DNA from: Myxococcota bacterium | Lineage (GTDB): Bacteria > Myxococcota_A > UBA9160 > PR03 | Direction of reading: 5' to 3' | DNA: 14,997 nt | NCBI GenBank assembly: GCA_030066475.1 | Contig: JASJBO010000163.1 | Location: 1-14,997 of the forward strand | Part shown: positions 7,371-13,156 of the stretch, piece after piece | How the letters are laid out: each line of letters opens with the position of its first letter | Numbering within the stretch: the stretch's first letter is position 1 | The notes under the pieces: model-generated | The model's input: only the letters and a program-made list of their open reading frames with translations | Database searches by the model: none | What the model was told of the DNA's origin: nothing | Program-made: the position numbers and the translations under genes

Positions 7371-7782
7371 CTTCCCTCGCCTGCACGGCGCGCCGCACCG
7401 CCTCGAGATCGTGATCGCCGTCCGCGACGGCGGCGAAGCCGTACGCCATCGGACTGCGGTGGCCCGCGGCGAAGCGCGCCGTGGTGGCGTCGAGCCAGCG
7501 GTCGGCCCCGCGGTCGCGCACCCAGATCTCGCGGGCCGCGCGGCCCGCAGCGGTCTCGTCGCCGAGCCAGAGCAGCGCGCAGCCCAGATCGTCGAAGTGG
7601 CGGACGCCGCCGTCGTGGTCCATCCGGATCTGCGCGGCGAACTGCCGGTCGCCGATCGTCATGCGGCAGCGCTCGCAGCCGTCGCGGTCCCACACCGGGT
7701 CGACCGGGCCCGCCGTGGGCTCGCCCCCGCAGGCGGCCAGCAGCCCGGCCAGCAGGAGTCCGATGCGCGCGGCGGCCCTCAT
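7345..7782 (-). CDS. nosL: NosL, copper-binding outer-membrane lipoprotein
   Basis: 145-residue lipoprotein. The N-terminal signal has lipobox LAAC with Cys18 as the lipidated residue. The metal motif CERCRM holds Cys36, Cys39 and Met41, matching the NosL C-x2-C-x-M pattern, though Arg replaces the commoner Gly. HFDD at 62-65 and the GHRSPMAYGFAA segment near 107-118 are also family features. NosL supplies Cu(I) to apo-NosZ or to NosD in the periplasm (family knowledge). The ATG at 7782 overlaps the nosF stop as ATGA. Its place between nosF and nosY is unlike the usual F-Y-L order. The Arg-rich C-terminus overlaps the nosY start. Confidence 0.96.
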   Translation of the reverse strand: MRAAARIGLLLAGLLAACGGEPTAGPVDPVWDRDGCERCRMTIGDRQFAAQIRMDHDGGVRHFDDLGCALLWLGDETAAGRAAREIWVRDRGADRWLDATTARFAAGHRSPMAYGFAAVADGDHDLEAVRRAVQAREDERRRPSR

Positions 7783-8453
7783 CGGAGCGCCTCCTCGCCC
7801 GAGCCGCCGCTGTGGGGCAGCCGGTCGTCGAGGGCGACGCGGCCGCGGTCGAGCTCGACCACGCGCCCCACCAGCGAGGCGACCTCGTCGAGGCGGTGGA
7901 TCGAGATCAGCATCGTGGTGTGTCCCGCCCGCTCGGCGAGCAGCGCGAAGAAGCCCTCGCGCGCCGCGGGGTCGAGGTTGGCGGCGGGCTCGTCGAGCAG
8001 CAGCAGGTCGCAGTCGCGGCCCAGGGCGCAGGCGATCAGGAGCTTCTGCTTCTGGCCGCCCGAGAGCTTCGTGAAGGCCTGTCGCGCCACGGCCTCCGGC
8101 TCGAGCCCGAGCCGGGCGGCGACGGCGCCGATCGCCTCGGGCGCGCAGCCGCACAGCGACGCGGTGAAGCCGATCAGCTGGCCCGCGGTCATCCGCAGCG
8201 GCGGCGGGAGCTGCGGCACGAAGCCCACGCGCCGCAGCACGCGGCGGCGGTCGCTGCGCGGCGACGCGCCGTCGACCGAGATGCGGCCCTCGTGGCGGTA
8301 CTCGCCCAGCAGGCAGCGCACCAGCGTGGTCTTGCCCGCCCCGTTGGCGCCGACCAGCGCCACGCGCTCGCCGCGCTCGAAGCCCAGGCTCACCTGGTCG
8401 AGCACCGGGTTGCGCTGGAAGCGCTTGCTGACGCGGTCGATCTCGATGAGCAC
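7779..8453 (-). CDS. nosF: NosF, ABC transporter ATP-binding protein
   Basis: 224-residue ATPase partner of NosY. Walker A GANGAGKT is at 35-42, the Q-loop Gln at 81, signature LSGGQKQ at 130-136, Walker B LLLLDEP at 150-156, and the switch His at 186 in SIHRLDE. The GQKQK variant of the signature is usual for NosF and related CcmA-like ATPases. The start is GTG at 8453, 9 bases after the nosH stop and without a clear Shine-Dalgarno, so reinitiation from nosH is likely. At 224 residues it is shorter than NosF proteins of about 300 residues and lacks a C-terminal extension. It energises the NosDFY complex for CuZ maturation (family knowledge). Confidence 0.95.
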   Translation of the reverse strand: MLIEIDRVSKRFQRNPVLDQVSLGFERGERVALVGANGAGKTTLVRCLLGEYRHEGRISVDGASPRSDRRRVLRRVGFVPQLPPPLRMTAGQLIGFTASLCGCAPEAIGAVAARLGLEPEAVARQAFTKLSGGQKQKLLIACALGRDCDLLLLDEPAANLDPAAREGFFALLAERAGHTTMLISIHRLDEVASLVGRVVELDRGRVALDDRLPHSGGSGEEALR

Positions 8454-8462
8454 GGCGCGAGT

Positions 8463-9422
8463 CTACAGCAGCCGGTCCAGGCCCTTGACCTGGAACTCGA
8501 GGGAGTCGGTCGGACAGATGTCGACGCACATGCCGCAGCGGGTGCAGTCGGGTCCGACGTCGACGTGGGCGTCCGCGGCCCGGCCCTTGATCGTCATCTC
8601 GAGCACGTGGGGCACCTCGCAGACCTTGCGGCACTCCCCCTCGTGCGCGCACGACTCGAGGTTGTAGCGGACCCCCACCGGCGCCGCGGCGCCGAGCACG
8701 CCGTAGGTCAGCCCGATCGGACAGACGTAGCGGCACCAGGCGCGCCGCGAGTAGACCACTTCGAACAGGAACAGCAGCACCACCCAGGCGAGCGCCAGGC
8801 TCGGGCCGTACACCACGGCGCGGCTCAGGATGCCGATCGGGTTCACCACCAGGAACAGGGTGTGGCCGGTGACGAACGCCAGCAGCGCGAACAGCACCCA
8901 CAGCACCACGCGCACCCCGCGGTGCAGCGGGTGGTCGCGCACGCGTCCGCTCGCGGCGAGGCGGTCGTGCAGCTTCTCCGAGAGCTCGGCGACCAGGTGG
9001 TAGGGGCAGATCCACGAGCAGAACGCGCGCCCGCCGACCAGCCCCCAGAACAGCAGCACCGTGACCGACCCGATCACCAGGTTCACCGCGACGTGTCGCT
9101 CGGCGAGCATCACCAGCAGGCTCGAGTAGACGTCGGCCAGGTGGAAGCCGAGCAGCCGCGAGGCGGTGAGCGAGCCCTCGAGGATCTGGATGTCGACCCA
9201 GTAGGAGAGGGTGAACAGCAGGTTCACGCCGATCAGCACCGCCCAGCGGCGGTTGCGCCAGGTGTGCACCGTCTTCGCCTGCGCGATCTCCTCCATCAGC
9301 AGCGGCAGGTTGATGCCGCCCTTGCCGCGCTTGCGCGCGTGCAGGATCTCGGCGGCGTCGGTCTTCTCGGGCCGGCCCGGCGCGCGGCCCAGCATGACCA
9401 GCGCGTCGCCGAAGAAGCTCAC
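8463..9422 (-). CDS. nosH: NosH (NapH-like) polyferredoxin membrane protein
   Basis: 319-residue membrane iron-sulfur protein of the NapH/NosR C-terminal type. Helices lie near 60-78, 112-130, 170-192 and 205-224. The two C-x3-CP motifs, CSWICP (135-140) and CRYVCP (230-235), are the signature of quinol-linked NapH-type proteins. The C-terminal ferredoxin domain has a complete site at Cys293, 296, 299 and 303. The other set, Cys258, 264 and 268, has irregular spacing and is probably completed by another residue. In clade II clusters NosG and NosH are thought to draw electrons from the menaquinol pool for NosZ, in place of NosR. The start is GTG at 9422, overlapping the nosG stop as GTGA. A longer open frame to 9491 is rejected because it would run into nosG. 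Confidence 0.93.
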   Translation of the reverse strand: MSFFGDALVMLGRAPGRPEKTDAAEILHARKRGKGGINLPLLMEEIAQAKTVHTWRNRRWAVLIGVNLLFTLSYWVDIQILEGSLTASRLLGFHLADVYSSLLVMLAERHVAVNLVIGSVTVLLFWGLVGGRAFCSWICPYHLVAELSEKLHDRLAASGRVRDHPLHRGVRVVLWVLFALLAFVTGHTLFLVVNPIGILSRAVVYGPSLALAWVVLLFLFEVVYSRRAWCRYVCPIGLTYGVLGAAAPVGVRYNLESCAHEGECRKVCEVPHVLEMTIKGRAADAHVDVGPDCTRCGMCVDICPTDSLEFQVKGLDRLL

Positions 9423-10177
9423 GCGGAGACCTCGGCGCCGCGCGGGTCGATGACGATGCAGGTGGGCTCCTCGGGGCAGATCATCTCGCACACGCCGCAG
9501 CCGACGCAGCCGTCGCGCACCACGGGCGTGGCGCGCTCCACGCCGTCCTCCCCGGCGATGCGCTCGAGGCCGATCGCCGTGTCACCGATCGGGCACTCGG
9601 TCACGCAGAGGTCGCAGAGCTCGCGCTCGTAGCGGTGCGCCCGGACGGGCTGGGGCTTCCAGCGGTCGATCTCGGCGTAGCGGAGCCGGCCGCGGAAGCG
9701 CGGGCCCCGCGCCGGGCCCTGGATGCCCGCGCCGCGGCGCGCGCGGCAGGCGTCGGGCCGCGCCAGGCGCGCGACGCCCATCCGGACCTCCTCCTTGGTC
9801 CCGATCTCGTGGCTGAGCGCGCCGGTGGGGCAGGCCAGGATGCACGAGAGCGCGTCGCACGAGAAGTCGCAGGCCTGGGCCCGCGCGTCCACGTAGGCGG
9901 CGCCGTGCCCCAGCCCCTCGTCCGCGTCGGCCAGGTGGATCGCCCCAACCGGGCACACCTGCACGCACTGCCCGCACTTGATGCAGGCGCCCAGGAAGGG
10001 GCGCTCGTCGAGCGCGCCGGGCGGCCGCAGCCGTGCCTGCGCGCGGCGCGCCCAGGGCAGCCAGGCCAGCGGCTGGAGCGCGACGAGCGCGGTGGTCACC
10101 AGCGCGGCGCGCAGGATGCTGCGGCGCCGCTCCTGGTGGCGGCTCAGGCGCCGCCGCGGCTTGCGCGGCTCGCTCAC
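9419..10177 (-). CDS. nosG: NosG (NapG-like) periplasmic polyferredoxin
   Basis: 252-residue ferredoxin-type protein. Near the N-terminus ERRRSIL followed by a hydrophobic stretch (about 24-40) resembles a twin-arginine signal, as in NapG. This fits export of a folded Fe-S protein and possible membrane anchoring. Four cysteine groups are visible: Cys65/68/71/75, Cys103/107/112/116, Cys188/191/195 and Cys224/227/230/234. That implies up to four [4Fe-4S] clusters, though the third group lacks an obvious fourth Cys; Cys144 is a candidate. It is thought to pass electrons between membrane NosH and the periplasmic carriers. GTG at 10177 overlaps the nosD stop as GTGA and puts the signal at the very N-terminus. 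The longer frame upstream is a shadow of nosD. Confidence 0.93.
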   Translation of the reverse strand: MSEPRKPRRRLSRHQERRRSILRAALVTTALVALQPLAWLPWARRAQARLRPPGALDERPFLGACIKCGQCVQVCPVGAIHLADADEGLGHGAAYVDARAQACDFSCDALSCILACPTGALSHEIGTKEEVRMGVARLARPDACRARRGAGIQGPARGPRFRGRLRYAEIDRWKPQPVRAHRYERELCDLCVTECPIGDTAIGLERIAGEDGVERATPVVRDGCVGCGVCEMICPEEPTCIVIDPRGAEVSA

Positions 10178-11403
10178 GCGCCGGCTCCTCTCGGCTCGAA
10201 GCGCGGGGCGGGGTCCTCGACGAGCTGGGTGGGGTCCACGAACGGCGCCAGCCGGTCGAGGAAGTCGAGCACCTCGAACACCGGCGAGGCCCGAAAGAAG
10301 GCCGCGGGCGGGAAGTCCATCCAGATCCGGTCGGCATAGCTGAAGACCCGGTGCGGCGTGTCGCCGACCCCGTCGCGGTCGCGGTCGAAGCCCTGGTAGT
10401 CGTCCCAGTGGTTGCCGACCCACTCGTGGCCCAGCGCGTGGCCGCCGCCGCGCACGGCGACCTGGGTGAAGTTGCCCCGGAACTCGTTGCCGCGGAACAC
10501 GTTGCCGTGCCACTCGCTGTGGAACATGACACCCACGCCGTTGTACGCGACCTGGTTGCGCAGGAACCGGTTGGTGGTGTCCGGCTCGTAGGGCGAGATG
10601 TCCAGGTAGATCCCCTTGGCGCAGTAGAGGATCGTGTTCTCCTCCAGCAGCACGTCGCTGCTCTCCTTGAACCCCACGCCCATGCCGGTGGCGCCCTGGG
10701 CGCCGACGATGCGGTTGCGGCGCAGCCGCACGCCGTCGCTGTACATCAGGAAGACGCCGACCATGCTGTCGCGGTAGACGTTGTCCTCGACGTCGTTGCG
10801 CTCGGAGTACATGAAGTGCAGCGCGTAGCGGCCGCCCTGCACCCGGTTGCGGGCGATGCGGTTGCCGCCCGAGTACCACACCACCATGTCGCGTACGTCG
10901 AGCAGCTCGTTGTCCACGATCTCGTTGTCGCGGCTGTACCACAGCCGGATCCCGTCGCCGCGGATGCCGAGATCGACGTCCTTGGAGCGGATGCGGTTGC
11001 CGCTCACGCGGTTGCCGCTCGACTGGGCGAGGTCGACGCCGAACAGGCAGTCCTCGATCTCGTTGTCCTCGACCACGTTGTGCTGGCCGCGGATCTGCAC
11101 GGCGGCGTCCAGGGTGTCGTGGTTCGAGCCCGAGCCCACCAGCCGCAGGCCGCGCACGACCGCGCCGTCGGTGAGGATGCGCACCACCGAGCCGCGGCCG
11201 CCCGCGTCGACCGTGGCGCGCCCGCCGCCGTCCAGGGTGATCGGGCGGCGCAGCAGCACGGGCCCCGCGTAGCGCCCGGGCTCGAGGCGCAGCACCCCGT
11301 GCTCCGGGGTCTCGTCCACCAGACGCTGGAGGTCGGGCGGGGCGCCCGCGCTCGGAAGGGCCAGGAGCAGGGCGACGGCGAGTCCGACGCCCGCGGCGGT
11401 CAC
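10174..11403 (-). CDS. nosD: NosD, periplasmic beta-helix copper-site maturation protein
   Basis: 409-residue periplasmic protein. A Sec signal covers about 1-21 (hydrophobic core GVGLAVALLLALPSAGA). A right-handed beta-helix of repeated units with the ladder N-x-(I/V)-x2-N follows at about 55-315, visible as HNVVEDNEIEDC, GNRVSGNRIRS and GNRIARNRVQG. The C-terminal motif NHWDDYQGFDRDRDGVGDTP is diagnostic of NosD. With NosFY it passes copper and sulfide to NosZ during CuZ assembly (family knowledge). GTG at 11403 overlaps the stop of the NosB-like gene as GTGA and places the signal peptide at the N-terminus. The open frame runs further upstream without protein-like sequence. Length is normal for the family. 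Confidence 0.96.
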   Translation of the reverse strand: MTAAGVGLAVALLLALPSAGAPPDLQRLVDETPEHGVLRLEPGRYAGPVLLRRPITLDGGGRATVDAGGRGSVVRILTDGAVVRGLRLVGSGSNHDTLDAAVQIRGQHNVVEDNEIEDCLFGVDLAQSSGNRVSGNRIRSKDVDLGIRGDGIRLWYSRDNEIVDNELLDVRDMVVWYSGGNRIARNRVQGGRYALHFMYSERNDVEDNVYRDSMVGVFLMYSDGVRLRRNRIVGAQGATGMGVGFKESSDVLLEENTILYCAKGIYLDISPYEPDTTNRFLRNQVAYNGVGVMFHSEWHGNVFRGNEFRGNFTQVAVRGGGHALGHEWVGNHWDDYQGFDRDRDGVGDTPHRVFSYADRIWMDFPPAAFFRASPVFEVLDFLDRLAPFVDPTQLVEDPAPRFEPRGAGA

Positions 11404-12020
11404 GACCCTTCCCGGAGCTGCTTTCGCCGCAGCAGCACCGCCACGAGCAGGAAGAGCGCGGAGCCGACCGAGAGCGCCATGCCGTAGTGGGGATAGGCGT
11501 AGGTGCTGAACTGGGCGACCTTGCCCTCGCCGAGCACGGTCGGCATGAACGGCTTCACGGTGAAGGCGGCCCAGTCGTTCAGGTTGTGGCCGAACCACCA
11601 GAGCCAGGCGGTGAAGTCGGCCAGGAACGCCACGGGCAGCATGATCGCGGGCACCGCTAGCAGCCACCAGCCCGGGCCGCCGTAGAACATCATCGCGACC
11701 ACCAGGGCGCCGAAGCCGAGGAAGACCCAGGGCGCCACCATGAACTCCAGCTGGGCGCCGCGCTCGATCGGGTGCATGCCGATGTAGTGGTTGATGGTGT
11801 TCATCTCGTGGACGCAGTCGAGCGGCTCGTCCTCGAACACCTCGTCCCGCTCCACCAGCTCGCAGCCGTTGGTGACCGCGTTCCAGTGCATGTGGATCCG
11901 CACGCCGTCGGGGAAGGTGTGCTCCGGGTAGTTGGGCGCCTTGAGCGACACCCACCACATCGGGGCGAAGAAGGAGCCGGCCATCAGGACCAGCCCCACG
12001 GCGGCGACGGCGCGGAACAC
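11400..12020 (-). CDS. nosB: NosB-like four-helix membrane protein of clade II nos clusters
   Basis: 206-residue inner-membrane protein with helices near 6-23, 96-113, 118-140 and 181-197. Its position in the nos operon, its size, its four helices and the motif NTINHYIGMH (74-83) match the NosB-like proteins that mark clade II clusters. Their biochemical role is not established. The loop between helices 1 and 2 (about 24-95) should face the periplasm. It is rich in possible copper ligands: His43, His45, Cys53, Cys69, His71, His78, His83, Met44, Met73 and Met82. A second conserved-looking stretch, WLWWFGHNLNDW, lies at 139-150. GTG at 12020 has AAGGAG 7 bases upstream and follows the cytochrome stop by 4 bases. 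Assignment as NosB rests on context and remembered motif rather than alignment. Confidence 0.85.
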   Translation of the reverse strand: MFRAVAAVGLVLMAGSFFAPMWWVSLKAPNYPEHTFPDGVRIHMHWNAVTNGCELVERDEVFEDEPLDCVHEMNTINHYIGMHPIERGAQLEFMVAPWVFLGFGALVVAMMFYGGPGWWLLAVPAIMLPVAFLADFTAWLWWFGHNLNDWAAFTVKPFMPTVLGEGKVAQFSTYAYPHYGMALSVGSALFLLVAVLLRRKQLREGS

Positions 12021-12024
12021 GCGG

Positions 12025-12723
12025 CTACTCCTTGGCCTGGCGGTCCGGCCACTCGAGCCGGGACATGTAGTCGACCACGGCCGCCAGGTCGTCGTCGGTG
12101 TACTTCTTGACCACCTCCACCATCTCCGGGTTGGCGTTGCGGCGCCGGCCGTCGCGGATGTCGGTGATCTGCCGCAGCATGTACTTGTAGTGCTGCCCGG
12201 CCAGCACCGGGTAGAACTTCTCGATCTCTCCCTCGCCGTACTGCCCGTGGCACTCGACGCAGTTGGCGTCGTACAGCTCCTTGCCCTTGTCGAGGGCATC
12301 CCCCGGACCCCGGCCGTTGTCGCGCGGAATCGGCAGCGTCTGGATGTACGCCGAGACGTCCGCCAGCTCCTGGGGATCGATCAGCGTCTTCGCGAACGGG
12401 TACATGATCGGGTTGTCGCGGCGGCCCTCGCGGATGTCGGCCATCTGCTTGATCAGCACGGTGGAGTGCTGGCCCGCGAGCTGCGGGAAGGTGCCGTCGG
12501 GTCGGCCGGCGCCGCTCGGCAGGTGACAGGCCGAGCAGATCTCGTAGGCCTCCTCGCCGTTCATGGTGTCGCCCTTCAGCTCGAGGGCCTCCATCTTCTC
12601 GCCGATCTCTTCGTTCCAGACGTACTCGTCCGACTCGATCCCAGCCGACTTGGGCTGGGGCTGGGCCAGCGCGGCGGCGGGAACCACCAGGGCGGCCAGC
12701 AGCGCGATCCATGTGAGACGCAT
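12025..12723 (-). CDS. Diheme cytochrome c (tandem class I domains)
   Basis: 232-residue periplasmic cytochrome. The Sec signal is about 1-20 (ALVVPAAALA). Heme motifs are CSACH at 63-67 and CVECH at 155-159. Each is followed by LAGQH and an I(R/T)DGRR-like helix, so the two domains are repeats of one fold, resembling cytochrome c4/c553. Likely axial Met residues are Met107 (NPIMYP) and the Met in NPEMVEV near 205. About 40 residues of acidic linker precede the first heme. ATG at 12723 has AGGAGG 7 bases upstream. Directly after nosZ and the monoheme cytochrome, it is a candidate electron donor to NosZ. Clade II clusters usually have two small cytochromes, NosC1 and NosC2. Here one is diheme, so I do not assign either symbol. 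Confidence 0.92.
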   Translation of the reverse strand: MRLTWIALLAALVVPAAALAQPQPKSAGIESDEYVWNEEIGEKMEALELKGDTMNGEEAYEICSACHLPSGAGRPDGTFPQLAGQHSTVLIKQMADIREGRRDNPIMYPFAKTLIDPQELADVSAYIQTLPIPRDNGRGPGDALDKGKELYDANCVECHGQYGEGEIEKFYPVLAGQHYKYMLRQITDIRDGRRRNANPEMVEVVKKYTDDDLAAVVDYMSRLEWPDRQAKE

Positions 12724-12736
12724 TCGGGTTCCTCCT

Positions 12737-13075
12737 CTACGGGGCCAGGCTCGCCAGCCAGTTGGCGATGGCCTCGAGCTCGGCGTCGTTCGACAGGTGC
12801 ATGACGCCCTTCATGGCGGCGGTGTTGCCGTTGTCGCGGGCGCCGCTCTTGATGTCCTTCATCTGCTGGAGCGCGTAGGCCGCGTTCTGACCGGCCAGCT
12901 TCGGGTACTCGGGCAGCAGCGGGGTGTTGGCATCGGCGCCGTGGCAGGCGATGCAGGTCTTCTCCTTGTACAGCGCCGCCCCGTCGAGCGCCTCCTCGGC
13001 CGAGACCGATCCGCCCAGGCAGACCAGGAACCCCGCCGTGAGAGCGACGCCGTGCAAACTTCGAGCGTAACCCAT
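12737..13075 (-). CDS. Monoheme cytochrome c
   Basis: 112-residue periplasmic cytochrome. The Sec signal ends near 26 (GGSVSA), the heme motif CIACH is at 41-45, and the likely axial Met is Met88 or Met92 (AAMKGVMHLS). The PKLAGQ stretch and the following Q-MKDIKSGARDN helix match both domains of the diheme neighbour, so the three heme domains share an origin. ATG at 13075 has GGAGG 4 bases upstream, a strong ribosome site. It lies 81 bases after nosZ and 13 bases before the diheme gene. The most likely role is electron transfer to the CuA site of NosZ, doing the job of the heme domain that is fused to NosZ in Wolinella-type enzymes (inference). Confidence 0.93.
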   Translation of the reverse strand: MGYARSLHGVALTAGFLVCLGGSVSAEEALDGAALYKEKTCIACHGADANTPLLPEYPKLAGQNAAYALQQMKDIKSGARDNGNTAAMKGVMHLSNDAELEAIANWLASLAP

Positions 13076-13156
13076 CTCTCCTCCCTCGGGCTCCGGCCGG
13101 AGGCCCGCAGGGCCGACGTGGCCGGCCCCGCTGTCCAGGACGCGAGCGGTGGCCGG
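13076..13156. other. nosZ-cytochrome intergenic spacer
   Basis: 81 bases, the longest gap inside the nos operon. It contains the cytochrome ribosome site and the hairpin at 13088-13106. No promoter-like sequence was recognised on the minus strand. It may mark a point where nosZ mRNA is separated from or stabilised relative to the rest of the transcript. Confidence 0.4.
13088..13106 (-). repeat. Hairpin after nosZ
   Basis: GGGCTCC (13088-13094) pairs with GGAG (13099-13102) and CCC (13104-13106) around a GGCC loop, with a single bulged G at 13103. The core CTCCGGCCGGAG is a perfect 12-base palindrome. No U-run follows on the minus strand, so it fits an mRNA-stabilising or attenuating stem better than a full terminator. 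Confidence 0.4.

Noticed and set aside
6684..9632. 982-codon plus-strand open frame antisense to nosY-nosH
   Set aside because: Same antisense artefact, rich in Gln, His and Arg. All genes on the opposite strand carry clear family motifs.
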